Source: Ariolimax columbianus (taxonomy: Eukaryota; Mollusca; Gastropoda; Stylommatophora; Arionidae). From it: 64,000 nt of DNA. This document shows, one piece after another, positions 40,690-51,370 of the stretch. Positions within the stretch are counted from its first letter, which is position 1. Every line of letters begins with the position of its first letter. The position numbers were made by a program, and so were the translations under genes. The stretch spans positions 61,100,390 through 61,164,389 of the forward strand of contig JAVGWX010000013.1 in NCBI GenBank assembly GCA_036924085.1, read 5' to 3'. A model generated the notes under the pieces. It was not told the origin of the DNA and searched no databases. It worked only from the letters and a program-made list of their open reading frames with translations.

Positions 40690-41120
40690 TACTGTCCTTG
40701 TGATCCTCTTCCTTTTTGTTCCTCCTTCTTCTTCTTCCTTCTTTTTCTATCCACTGCCGTTGGACATCATGAGAAGGTGTAGATTTCATTTCGTGTGCCA
40801 GATGTGTCGCAAATGTTGGTGTCATGCTGTATTTCTTCAGTATCACCTTAACATCGTTTATCCATTTTTTTTCTTGGTCTTCCTCTTGCACTGTAATCCT
40901 CTTGTCTATTGTTATAGATTCACAAGGTTGGTAGATTTGGTTGCATTCCTGCCAGCTGTCCGAACCACCTTATTCTCTGCCTTTTTGTGTAATCCATGTC
41001 TGATATTGCATCCATCTTATTTCTAATTTCTTTGTTTCTGCCCAGCCTTGTGGCCCGACCATTTTTATGAAACACCTCATTTCACATACCCTTATTTTTC
41101 TTTTTGTGTCTTGGTGAAGT
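40690..41120. other. T/C-rich sequence, possible LINE scrap
   Basis: A minus-strand frame contains MTPTFATHLAHEMKSTPSH and Lys/Glu-rich sequence over a C/T tract. I do not recognise it. Confidence 0.25.
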
Positions 41121-41134
41121 CCATGTCTGACACT

Positions 41135-41830
41135 GGTAGCAGAGAATTGGCATTGTTGTTGTTGTTGTTACTTATAGCTGCTGAGCAAGCATGCTGTTGG
41201 CAGCCCAATGCCATTCTTATATAGATACAGGTCTTCTTCAATTGTTTCACTGCTCTATACAGTGTGTTGGCAATGCTTGTAAGAATCTTTTCCTCATGTC
41301 CGCAAGCGCCTTTCACTCAATGAGTAGGTGTCGAACTGTTTCATCAGGATGAGAGCAATGTTTGCACAAGGGCAGGTGCTGGGGATTGATGTGGTTCAAG
41401 TGGCTATTCACTTTGGAACTGAAAGATGAGACTTTGATCTCTTTTATGTAGTTTATTTATGTCATCGTTACTTTTTGGCTGTGACATTGCCCTAAATACA
41501 CTGCGACCTGTTCATCCAGATTTCCTGAGTATTATTAATATTTCATTTTACTGTGTGGTTACTGCTGGGTCTACCCAGTTGTTGTTTCGACGGTCCTGTT
41601 TTTGCCAATCTGTCGGCCATCTCGTTCCCTAGTAGCCCACTATGTCCAGGGATCCATCGCAAGGTAACATTTATCCTGTGAGCAGTGATAATGTTGATGA
41701 TCCCCCTCCCCACCAAGAATATCTCCTTTTCTTTGTATTGAGTGTTTCTTCAGCGCCTCCAGAACCAACTTGGAGTCACTAAAAATCACAAAATCCATCT
41801 GCAACAATTCGTCCAAGCCAAGTCAAGAGA
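41135..41830 (-). pseudogene. LINE 3' relic, sister of 31165-31640
   Basis: CTGCTGAGCAAGCATGCTGT, GAATCTTTTCCTCATGTCCG and GTTTGCACAAGGGCAGGTGC match the copy in APMAP intron 6. It extends further 5' on the minus strand into an RNase H-like region (sense GTAGCCCACTATGTCCAGG = minus PGHSGLLG), typical of RNase H LINEs. Confidence 0.6.
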
Positions 41831-41834
41831 ATTA

Positions 41835-42250
41835 GTATAAAAATACAATTTATCAACTGTTTCTTTGTCTCCACTGGGATAGGATGAGTTTATGTCTTAA
41901 TAATGGTGAGATCCAATAGGAAACTATATGCTTTCTTGATTCCACCTCTCTGTCCCTCTTTCCATCTTGTGATCACAGACACTTTTCTGTTTGCTGTATA
42001 CTAGTCTAGAAGTCACCCCATATGTCTTCACTTCCATTCTATAAATGGGGAAAACAATTCAAAGAATAATCAAAATATTTTACACCCAAGCGATCGTATG
42101 ACTTGACAGATAATCCTTGTTTTAAATATATTTACATTATGGCTGCCATTATAATCCAGATTATTATTGTCTTTACATTTCAGATCAACATGCATTTGTT
42201 CTTTGTTTGTTCTTTGGTCTTTATTAATGTTAAAGTATTTCTGCTTATTT
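41835..42250. other. A/T-rich sequence, no gene seen
   Basis: No supported feature. Confidence 0.35.
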
Positions 42251-42279
42251 GATTGTATTTTATACAAAAACCTCCCGCC

Positions 42280-43530
42280 ACCAAACAGAAAGAATGGGAC
42301 ATGAGCAACCTATGTCACTATGCCATTCTTAACCTTGGGTTTGAGGAAGTGGAAAGCAAACTGTCAAGTTCTCTCAATGCCCTTGCAGAATACTACCACA
42401 AGAATCACCTTAAACCAAATCCCAGTAAAACCCAGATATGTGCCTTCCACCTCAGAAACAGAGAGGCAAAAAGAAAACCAGATTAGGTGGCAAGGGCAGG
42501 AGCTTGAACACTGCGCGGCTCCCAAATATCTAGGCGTGAAATTAGACCGCTTATTGTTTTACATAACGCACTGCCAAGACACAAAGCGTAAGATACACTC
42601 AAGAAATGATATCATCAAAAAACTGATCGACACAACATGTAGGACACAGCCATCAGTCCTTCAGACATCTACACTTGCCTTGTGTTTCTCGGTAGCTGAA
42701 TATGCTGCGCCAGTCTAGAAAAACTCTGCTCATGTGAAACTAGTTGATGCAGGAATAAATGAGATGGGTCAGATAATATCAGGGTGCCTGAAACCCACCC
42801 CCATTGATAAAATATACCCCATAATTGACTTAGCACCATCGGAGATTCGAAGAAGCGTTACATCAGAAATTGAACGAGAAAAACAGGAGCACGACCCAAG
42901 TCACACAATGTTTGGACATCAAGTACAGAGCACGACCCAAGTCACACGATGTTTGGATATCAGGTACAGAGCACGACCCAAGTCACACGATGTTTGGACA
43001 TCAGGTACAGAGCACGACCCAAGTCACACGATGTTTGGACATCAGGTACAGAGCACGACCCAAGTCACACGATGTTTGGACATCAGGTACAGAGCACGAC
43101 CCAAGTCACACGATGTTTGGTCATCAGGTACAGAGCACAAGACTCAAATCCAGACATAGCTTTCTAAAAACAACGCATCCCATACAGACAAACCCTGAAA
43201 GTCGCTGTATCGAGAGGTGGCATGAATTGATGCAGGCCCCAGAGATGGAACTTTAGGAGGAACATTGACCCTGGACATCATCTATCAAACACAACGTGGA
43301 AGTCGCTGAACAGACTCCGAACTGGTGTATCACGGTGCAAGAGGAATATGAAGTGATGGGGAGACACATGTGATTGTGGCGCAATACAGGACCCAGACCA
43401 CTTGATGACCTGCTCCAACCTCCAGGAAACATGCAATAGGTGCGATATGCTGGAGGCAAATGACAAGGCAATCCATGTCGCTGAATACTGGTGCAAGATA
43501 TATAACGTGGGGCTTGGACACGGAAAGTAA
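42280..43530 (+). pseudogene. Jockey-type LINE reverse transcriptase 3' half with internal 41-bp repeat
   Basis: GFEEVESKLSSSLNALAEYY, LKPNPSKTQICAFHLRNREA, a frameshift near 42485, then GQELEHCAAPKYLGVKLDRL, ARNDI-like and ISGCLKPTPIDKIY: the palm/thumb region of Jockey-clade LINEs. After APSEIRR the frame is filled by six 41-bp repeats (42889-43134), then continues LKTTHPIQT..., a HLMTCSNLQETCNRCD Cys motif and the end near 43530 in GTAAGTAA. Confidence 0.78.
42889..43134. repeat. 41-bp tandem repeat, 6 copies, inside a LINE
   Basis: Unit GCACGACCCAAGTCACACGA + TGTTTGGACATCAGGTACAGA, starting at 42889, 42930, 42971, 43012, 43053 and 43094. Each copy shifts the reading frame, so all three frames pass through in turn. 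Confidence 0.93.
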
Positions 43531-43534
43531 AGTA

Positions 43535-44040
43535 AGTAACCTTGTACAGTCAGTCCTAATTTTCTAGATTTTTGTCTTAATGGTCCAAGGCAAGAACAGT
43601 TGCTCTGTTAAATTAAATTCCTCAGTTTTTGTAGCAGAAGGAGATACCCAGATTGTACATTAAAGTAAATGAAGTGATACTGAAGCAGGTGACAATTTTC
43701 TCATATATTGAGCATGTAATAGCCGCAGATGGCAGATTAAAAAAAACACTGGACTCCGCCGTCTTTTTCACGGGTGCTTGATGCAGAGTCCCCTGCATCT
43801 CGTAGTCGCCCCCTAGTCGTCTTGTCCTTGACTTGCCACTGGGGTCGGGCAGCACGAGACGAGAGAGTGAGGATAAAAAGTAGTGCAGTTAATCCTTACT
43901 AAAAATAGCGCTAGCAAAATTAATTATGCCATCATCGTCTATGATGGAGTGCGGCCTTTGCCTTTTATTATGGATGTACAGAACAATGGGTCGCATTTCA
44001 TGGAAACAAAAGTTAACAAATGTAGGGGTCTTGGAGAAAC
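43535..44040. other. Intergenic, mostly unassigned
   Basis: 43790-43900 (CTTGCCACTGGGGTCGGGCA, GAGAGAGTGAGG) matches family D pieces at 23465-23500. Otherwise no support for a gene. Confidence 0.35.
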
Positions 44041-44049
44041 AGGGGGAGA

Positions 44050-44900
44050 GAATTGTTTAAAGACGTAGTCTTAGTCGACCTGCACTTCTATAGGGACAGA
44101 TGTAGGTTTCACCTCTGGCTTGAACTGGATGTAGCCTGGAGGAGGATTTCCTGTTTACCGGGCTAGGCTCGGGCAGCTTATTATTCTACTGTGTTGGCGC
44201 AAGAGCCACGGAGGGTGGTTAACCGATGATGAGTCCATCTAAATATACTCAGACACTAGAACAAAGTACATATGCGGCCTGTTAGGCGCCATCTATGCTG
44301 CTCTTAACAAACCGCCTAACCATGGCCGCTGTTATGCCATGTCACACAGTTAGTCGTCTCATATGGCATGCTCTCTGTGGGGCAGTGGTGCTATTCTTAT
44401 ATTCTTATCTTTGTCATACACCTTCATGAATTTGGCGTGTGGGAATTTTAGATGCTACTATGATGAGCTGAATACTGCTGGGGAGAGATGCCAGAGTCAC
44501 TCACACGCTGAGTGTTGTCCATACGATCTCTTGTGGTTATCGAAAAGGCACGACAAACTGCATTAGATGCCTTCCCACCTTTCTACCCTGCTGGTTACAT
44601 GTTTACGGAAAGGCTTCGGTGGTAACCCTGAGGCAAAATCTGCATCCTATGCTATCTCCAGTCATCTCGATAAATGTCTTGCCACTGGCAAAAGGTAGCT
44701 TAGGCTCTGTGAGTGAGGTTGACAAAAGGTGCAGTTTCTTCCTCACTTTAATCCAAATCACCGCGCAAGTCACCCATTTCAGCGGACACAGCAAGTGATA
44801 CAACTGTCCACACGGCTGAACAAAGAGAGTGGTCTTCATCACTTGTGATGGACAACTATTATCCATACACATTGACCTCGGCGGACCACTCGGGGCATAA
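44050..44900 (-). repeat. Family D mosaic repeat
   Basis: 44160-44390 is the reverse complement of 30090-30360. 44430-44870 shares GGGGAGAGATGCC, GTCTTGCCACTGG and CATCACTTGTGATGGAC with 29050-29170 and 23460-23560. Confidence 0.55.
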
Positions 44901-44914
44901 AGATAGAGCTGATT

Positions 44915-45110
44915 TTGGTCACATTAAAAGACAAAACACTCTTGTAAAGACCATACTAGAGGGAAAACTTGAAGGCAGACAAGAACGAGGTAGGCAGAGC
45001 ATCAAGTAGGACGATAAGATCAAACGATGGACAACCAGCAGTCTGTCTGTGTGTACAACCAAAACGAGAGATAGAGCTTGTTGGAGACTCTTTGTTGCAA
45101 TCACGTCATC
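44915..45110 (+). pseudogene. LINE ORF2 C-terminal end
   Basis: HIKRQNTLVKTILEGKLEGRQERGRQS, then IKRWTTSSLSV: the GH..R...L...IL.GK.EGRR.RGR....W.DNI..W motif that ends RTE-like ORF2 proteins. One break near 45005. Confidence 0.65.
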
Positions 45111-45910
45111 CTCACTCGCCTGATTACCTTCCCCAAAGCCATGTTCTTCATCAAGGAGGGTTTCACATGTAAGTCCTGCAACCTTTTCTACTCTATCGTT
45201 TGTCGCCAGTGTGGTATTACATACATTGGGGAGACTGGTCTGGAACTGCGTGAGCGTTTCCGTCAACACCTCAATGAAATCTATAACCACACAGGTTCCC
45301 TTAATGCCAGCCACTTCAATGGGGCAGGACAAAGCAGATGTTAGTGTCACCGGCTTATTTTCTTGCATCTCTGACGATCGTCATTGATTCGTCTTTGAAA
45401 ACAAACTGATCTCCTGCATTGGCTGCCTCCAGACACGTCATAAGATGATCTACACTTTTCTTAAATCCTCATCTTATACCGACCTCCATCAATTTTGTTA
45501 CCCCTGTTCTCTCTACTTAAATCACTTTTTGGTCTTTCCGTATCTTGCCAATACCGCTGTGTATATATAAGGGGTATTGATCTTGCCGCCACTGGCTTAC
45601 CAGGCCTTTTTCCACTTCTTACGACCTCCTGGCCACGTCTTCCCGCTTTTGTTTGTCATTTGGGTTCCTGCCCACGTCTTGAAAGGAGTTCTTTTTCTCA
45701 GTTAAGTAAACCATTTTTTCACCCCTATGTATTGACATCCACCAATTTATGTATTAATCCCTTCTTTGATTCACTAGTTAATTATTGTTGTTAATTGTTG
45801 TCCCTGATGAAGGCCTCCCGGTTGTAATGTATGTTTTGTTCGTGTTTTTGTCTCGGTGCAGTGTCCGACCATACCCATTTATAATTAGTTTTCACTTTAT
45901 TTTTTACATT
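45111..45910 (+). pseudogene. Penelope-like element 3' end with GIY-YIG domain
   Basis: Plus-strand MFFIKEGFTCKSCNLFYSIV, CRQCGITYIGETGLELRERF and RQHLNEIYNH form the C..C...Y.I.C..CG..YIG.T...LR.R...H pattern of the GIY-YIG endonuclease of Penelope-like retroelements. The following frames (TGLFSCISDDRH, FVFENKLISCIG) continue that domain after a stop. A CCTGATGAAGGCCTCCCGG block near 45806 is typical of their 3' ends. The reverse transcriptase is missing (5' truncation). Confidence 0.75.
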
Positions 45911-45929
45911 GAATCAAACCTTCATTGGG

Positions 45930-47155
45930 GAGACAGCACTTGAAGTGAATTGATTTACGACAAAAAAAATGTTGTTAAAGTTAAAAACTTTATCACTCTG
46001 TCGAATAAAAGTACGGTAGTCCTCCTGGCCACTGAAAATTTGTACAGCACATCACATATTTCTAGGTTGTTCATTTTGAGGTCCTGTATATTTTTTATTT
46101 GTTACTATATAAATATGATTTGTTTGTTTGTAGAGGCATAAATGAATAAAGAACTTGTTGGTGTTATTGTTTTTGTTGTGTGTGTTAGTTTCTGAGATAC
46201 AAGAAGATGAAGGTGAAAATGAAAAACGGCAACAAAATTTATATTTGCCAATTTCGTGGGGAATCAGGACCTTCGGAATGTGAAAATCATCACAGAACAC
46301 TGATAATGTTTCTTACAAGATCGTCATATCTGTTATTTTCCCTCACAAACGTATTTCTTCTTCTTCTTCTGCGTACGCAGTCAGACAGTAACCATTATTT
46401 TTTCGAAAAAAGCGGCGGTCATCCTGAGGCTGTCGCCACTGCCATAGAGCTTGTCTTGCAGTTCCACTGGTAATGGCCACATCTGCTCTCTCTGATCCTC
46501 GTATGTCGGGCAGTTCTGCAGCAGATGTTCAGCGGCCATTTTACCAGTACCGCACGGGCATTCGTCGGTACACCCTATCTTCAATTTGTTGAATAGGTGG
46601 TACCTCAGTCTATTGTGGCCAGTGCGAAGTCTGAAGACAACGACCTGCTCTCTTCGGTTCAACTGGTAATAGGCATCGTTTTTGGTGTAACCAGTATGTT
46701 CGGTTTCCCATTTGGTCATGTATCTGGCTTTGATAAGCCGTTTTGACTCTTCGTACGTCATACTGGTATCTGTTTGTGGTGGTCTTGCACCTTCTTTTGC
46801 CACAAACGTATTTAATACTGCTAAATAAACAAATTAAACAGATCTATCTCAGAAAAATATGTTGCAACAACTTACCTTCATCACTTTCAAAAATGAAATA
46901 ATCCTCCAGTCGTCCAGAAAAAGAGACTACATCGTTTCAAAATTCTCTTGCAAACTATAAACTGGCTATCTTTCTTGTTTACATCTACAATGACAGCATT
47001 GCCTATTTGTAAATTCAATTCCCCGGGTGTTTCATCCGGTGTAAATGCCCAACAATGCTCTAGAATAATTCTTTTATCGCCTGCCGTATTTTCCTGCAGT
47101 TAGTGGAAGAGCGACCATTTTTTTGGGCGTAATAAATCGCCACGCGTGCACTAAC
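45930..47155. mobile_element. Third copy of the piggyBac-like MITE, split by a LINE
   Basis: 45930-46340 contains AAATATGATTTGTTTG, GGTGTTATTGTTTTTGTTGT and GTTAGTTTCTGAGAT, aligned with 26265-26350. After the LINE, 46814-46860 (AAATAAACAAATTAAACAGA) aligns with 26511-26545. The outer end is unclear, around GCCACGCGTGCACTAACGG at 47137. Confidence 0.55.
46357..46800 (-). mobile_element. 5'-truncated RNase H LINE with 13-bp target duplication
   Basis: The minus strand is open for about 140 codons ([52 protein letters not shown]; ending FFEKIMVTV). It ends in a (GAA)n tail and is flanked by CACAAACGTATTT at 46344-46356 and 46801-46813. Nearly identical to 19058-19767, so both are young. Confidence 0.92.
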
Positions 47156-47159
47156 GGTA

Positions 47160-47322
47160 CTTCTTCTTCTGCGTTTGTTCTTAATCTCCCGCTACCAAAC
47201 CCTGAACAGGGCATTGCAAGTAGTAGGATGTAGTCCAAAGAATGGAATGCATTGTGTCGCTAGTTTACAGCTTGACTGCGATATTTGCACCTTTCGGTCC
47301 GACACATCCGTCTTCGGCAGGA
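47160..47322 (-). repeat. Interspersed repeat family A copy with TTC-side tail
   Basis: TTCTTCTTCTGCGTTTGTTC, then CCCGCTACCAAACCCTGAAC...GACACATCCGTCTTCGGCA; low divergence from the copy at 53156. Confidence 0.82.
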
Positions 47323-47464
47323 CTAGATGGTACTAATTGAGTTATAATTTATGGAAAAAAACTTGCCTGGTCTGTCAAACTGAGCATGACATGACTGAAT
47401 GTTGGACGATGGGGTTGTTAGCCAAGCCTACAGCCCACACGCTCTCTCTCCAATTGACTTGATT

Positions 47465-47830
47465 TGTAGACTTCTTCTCCTCCTTCATCCTCTTCTTCTT
47501 CACCTCCTCCTTTCCTCTATATTCTTCTTCACCCCATCCTGCTCCTTTTTCTTTTTCTCTTATTTTTTTTTTTCTTCGTCCTTTTTTTTCTTCCATCTTC
47601 TTCTTCTCCTTTCCTTCTACTTCTCTGTATTTTTCTTCCTGCTCCTTTTTCTCTTATTTTTTCTTTCTTCTTCTTCTTCACCTCGTCCTGCTTCTTCTTC
47701 TTATCTTCCTTCTTTTTCTTCACCTCCTCCTGCTTTACCTTCTTCTTTTTCCTCTTTCTTCTTCTTCTTCTCTTCCTTCCCCTCCTTTTTCTACACTACC
47801 TTCTGCTTCTTCTTCTCTTCCACTTTCATT
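47465..47830. repeat. TTC/CT pyrimidine-rich tract
   Basis: Over 350 nt of TTC, CTT and CCT steps; a purine-pyrimidine strand bias of this length can form triplex DNA. Possibly an expanded TTC tail of family A. Open frames are compositional. Confidence 0.9.
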
Positions 47831-47835
47831 CTGAA

Positions 47836-48060
47836 AAGGACGTTGTGTCGTAGTTTACAGCGAGGCTGTGATATCTGTGTCTTTCATCCTGACACATCCG
47901 ATTTCATCTGGCTTTTTAGGGTTCTGGGTTTGCTTCGCACAGTGATTCCTATTCTCTTAGCCAGACTACACTAGTGCAGCCTGTTTACAGGGCCGCTTCT
48001 TGGTGAGCTGTGGTTCACTGACCCAAGTGCAAGCAGGCAGTCATCTATGAGTCGTTGGCT
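47836..48060 (-). repeat. Interspersed repeat family A, diverged copy
   Basis: GTTGTGTCGTAGTTTACAGC, CTGTGATATCTGTG and GACACATCCGATTTC, then TCTTAGCCAGACTACA in order. Confidence 0.6.
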
Positions 48061-48256
48061 GAGGAAAGACACACTATAACAAGTTTTTTCAAAATACAAC
48101 CACCAACAAGAACAAGAGGGCATAGCTTCAAATTAACTAAGGAAAAGTCCAGATTAGATATTGGGAAATATTTTTAGCCCTCAAATAGCCGAGCCTTTGA
48201 AATGTGAGATCGCTAACACCTCACTCCCTACAGCAGTAATGCTATGGGTTACTTTA

Positions 48257-48490
48257 CTTCTTCTTCAGTATTTGTTCTGAAAAGAAGATGTTTGTGTCGT
48301 AATTTACAAGACTGTAATATCTGCATTTTCGGCCAGACACATCTGATTTTAGCAAGGCATTTTATGGCTCGGGTTTGCTTCTGTTTTTGATTCTCAAATC
48401 TCTTAGTCAGGCTGCATGATTGCAGTATTTTTCCAGAGCCACCACACGGAGGAAAAATAGTCTTGGTCAGATATGGGTCTATGACCCAGA
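48257..48490 (-). repeat. Interspersed repeat family A, diverged copy
   Basis: TTCTTCTTCAG tail side, TGTGTCGTAATTTACA, GACACATCTGATTTTAGCAA, then CTCTTAGTCAGGCTGC. Confidence 0.6.
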
Positions 48491-48495
48491 TACAA

Positions 48496-48716
48496 TAATA
48501 ATAATAATGTTCACGTAAGCTTCAAAGGTCCGTTGCGTCAAACGACCACTATCATGTCCAACTGCTGAGGCTTGTTCATGCATAGTGTGCCGACCGAAAT
48601 CTCTAGACTCCCCAGGTGGAGCCGAGTACTCAGCTGCCTTGGGATGAGGGCATTGAAGAGTGTGTGTTGGACCAATGTTTGTGTCAGGCTTTCCTTGTTC
48701 ATTTCTGACTCCCTGT
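48496..48716 (-). mobile_element. SINE family E with (ATT)n tail
   Basis: Reverse complement of 51048-51262: CTCCCCAGGTGGAGCCGAGT, AAACGGGCCT-type block GGTCCGTTGCGTC and AATAATAATAATGTTCACGT. A noncoding repeat of about 215 bp ending in ATT triplets. Confidence 0.7.
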
Positions 48717-48719
48717 TAT

Positions 48720-49920
48720 TTCACGTTCCGCCCTCGAGTCCTCTGAATTGTGTCCATCTTCGAGTCAGCGTGACACTTGCTGTGCTGAGAATACGAAGTT
48801 GGGAGAGGTATAGCAGGAAGGTCCTTGAGTAATGATAATCTGGTCTGAATTCTGGGGTGCAGTTAACTGGAACATTGAACGTCATCATGGACTGGTTTCC
48901 CACGGCTTAAGCCAGGCACAGCCACAGTGAGGTGCAGCATAACAAACAGGATAACCGATCGAAAGCACGTAAATTCCACAGAATGAAGTCCTTGATGCCA
49001 CCTGGTGAAGGAGTTGTCAATTATAATCCGAACAGGAACTAGCAAACAGCAGAAAACGACACAAACATAGGAGCGAGTCGAGAGTGCAACCAGTCAGGGG
49101 TGGCCATCTTACTTGCACTGATGTAAGCAGCCTGCAATAAGTCACTGGCTATCCGCTCATTCCATTCACTGTTGCATCTTCTGCCCTATTTTGGTGGTCT
49201 AAATGCACTGTTTCCCATTTCCTCCAGTATCTTTCTGACAATCCTCTTGGACTCCCATCATCATGTATATTTATATCTGGTTGAGGAAGCTTTCCACTTT
49301 CATTTGACAATCTGTTAGTTTCTCATTGTCAATATTATCGCAATGAGATGAGGTCCACTGTATCGATGATAAACAACAGAATTCAGAAACAACACTCATA
49401 AACTGAAAAAAACTGTCATGTTTCAAATTTTATTCTCGAAATAAGGACAAAAATAAAACAAGTGTGAGTTATTTAACAATGATTTTCTGCCAAGGAAACA
49501 AACGCATGAAAGTATACGGGCATTTTCATGACAACTATACAACTTAGTTGCAACCACTGTTCAACCCTTCCTGCTCAATCGTGATGCATGCAGAAACTCT
49601 ACAGTGAAGCCAACCAAAGAGTTAGTTTTGTGTGTTATACTCCAGCTGGCTGCAAAATCTATTTGTTACCTGACTAAACAACAAAAGTATTAACTTTGAT
49701 TAAGAGATTTGATTCAAGACCTGCCTGCCGACAAGGAGGGCAGCGATTCAAATCCTGGTATGGCATATGTAGTTTTTCTATAGGGAGGTTAAATAAACAA
49801 AGATAGCTAGCACACGACATGGCGAAGCGGTCTGTAGTTCTCAGCCTTAAAAAAATACCTTCACTACCCCCATCAATTGAAAAAAAGTCATATTGACAGC
49901 TTTAAAAAAAATCAAAGGAA
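48720..49920. other. Intergenic, no gene recognised
   Basis: 49690-49790 carries a tRNA-like hint (CTGCCTGCCGACAAGGAGGG, AGCGATTCAAATCC) that may be a SINE head. 49140-49340 shows T/C-rich LINE-tail-like sequence (ATTTGACAATCTGTTAG). No coding support. Confidence 0.3.
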
Positions 49921-49924
49921 CAAA

Positions 49925-50105
49925 GTTTTTTCAAAATACAACCACCTACAAGAACAAGAGGGATAGCTACAAATTAACTAAAGAAAGGTCTAGATTGGAT
50001 ATTAGGACATATTTTTTGAGTCAAGAGAGTGGTGAATGCTTGGAATGCATTGCCACAGGAAGTAGTGGAGGCAAGGACAATTAATGCATTTAAGAATAGA
50101 TTGGC
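49925..50105 (+). pseudogene. CR1/L2-like LINE 3' scrap
   Basis: Frames give NKRDSYKLTKERSRLDIR, then the VVNAWNALPQEVVEARTINA motif with a shift, ending FKNRLAG. This FF..R....WN.LP..VV.A.T...FK.RLD motif ends many CR1-like ORF2 proteins. A similar scrap is at 48075-48180. Confidence 0.65.
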
Positions 50106-50109
50106 TGGA

Positions 50110-50560
50110 TGTATACTGCTCGACCTATGTGCCTGTCCTGACATATGGATGTGAGTCATGGGCAATGACTACAGCCCAAGAAAGGCAATTACGAACTTCA
50201 GAAATGAGGTACCTAAGAAAGGTGGTTCAGGTGACGAAAAGGGACAAGATCCGTAACCAGATAATACGTAGCAATCTTGAAGTTCAACCCCTGCAGACAC
50301 GAGTGGAGCAGTCCCAACGACAATGGTTTGGCCATGTCTGTAGAACGGATACCAAAGCGGTCATGGGAGATAAAAAGTCTAGGACGCAGACCCCCGGGAC
50401 GTCCCAAAGTACGTTGGGAAGACAACATACGACAGTCCCTAAGTGATGGAGGGCTGGATTGGAAAGAGGCCAGGAAAAAGACGGCGAGTAGAGCAGTGTG
50501 GCGTTCTCTTTGGCAAACCTCTACACCTCATGGTAGAAGAGGAGCGACTAAGTAAGTAAG
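50110..50560 (+). pseudogene. RTE-like LINE ORF2 3' end
   Basis: VPVLTYGCESWAMTTAQERQ, RTSEMRYLRKVVQVTKRDKI, SQRQWFGHVCR, then frame-shifted PGRPKVRWEDNIRQSLSDGG and EARKKTASRAVWRSLW: the LTYG.E.W to GRP..RW.D sequence of LINE ORF2 C-termini. It ends in GTAAGTAAG. It begins within a few bases of the CR1-like scrap. Confidence 0.75.
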
Positions 50561-50682
50561 AATAGATTGGACGTGCATAGCTTTTAGAGCAAGGAAATGT
50601 AAATGAAACTGGTTGTATACAGACTCTGCAGTCTTCTAAACCAGTATAAAGATGTTAAGTTCAGTTAAGTGTTAAAGACTTC

Positions 50683-50805
50683 TTTGTTCGTTCTCAATCT
50701 CCTGCTATCAAGCCCTGAACAGGGCTTTGCATGTAGCAGGATGAAGAACGGAATGCGTTGTGTCGCTAGTTTACAGCTTGACTGCAACATCCGTCTTCGG
50801 CAGCT
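50683..50805 (-). repeat. Interspersed repeat family A, short copy
   Basis: GTTCGTTCTCAATCTCCTGC...GTGTCGCTAGTTTACAGCTTG...CGTCTTCGGCA. Confidence 0.65.
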
Positions 50806-50914
50806 TAAAGGCTTCAATGCACTAAATCTGAGCTGTCGTAACACACTTTCTTGTGTACGTTCCTTCCCAAACTGCATATCAGGTATAGACAGACGAGTGT
50901 GACATGACCTGGTT

Positions 50915-51370
50915 ATTAACTGCACCCCATTGCTGTGAAAAACACATCCAGCTTAATAAAGCACCTGAATATAATCTGACCACAACACACTCCTGAGTGC
51001 CAGCTGCGTGCACACTCATACCGTTGATCATCATCTTTTTTAGTGCAAAAAAAAAAACAGGGAGTCAGACACGGACAGACACAGAAAGCCTAACACAAAC
51101 ATTGGTCCAAAATTTACTCCTCGCTGCCTCATCCCGAGGTAGTGGAGTACTCGGCTCCACCAGGGGAGTCTGTAGGGATTTCAGTTACTCATAGTCTCAG
51201 CGGTTGGACAAGGCAGTGGTTGTTCGGCGCAACGGGCCTTTGACGCCTAAGTGAACATTATTATTATTGTATGGCACTAAACAACAACTAACAAACACGT
51301 GCAGATCCCAAAAAATGGCATTGGGCAGAAGGGTGATAGCCCGGATGCTGCTGGATCCGTAACAACAGTC
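50915..51370 (+). pseudogene. LINE 3' relic split by a SINE
   Basis: 50920-51047 and 51263-51365 together match 16930-17195 (TGAGTGCCAGCTG, ACACTCATACCGTTGATC, ATGGCACTAAACAACAA, GGCATTGGGCAG, CTGCTGGATCCGTAACAACA). The SINE family E lies between, with part of the LINE deleted. Confidence 0.6.
51048..51262 (+). mobile_element. SINE family E with (ATT)n tail
   Basis: GGGAGTCAGACACGGACAGA, GTAGTGGAGTACTCGGC, GGCGCAACGGGCCTTTGACG and a tail AACATTATTATTATTG. Inserted in the LINE relic. Confidence 0.7.

Noticed and set aside
47399..47974. Phe/Ser-rich 191-codon protein
   Set aside because: Translation of a TTC/CTT tract inside a repeat; no start context or family similarity.
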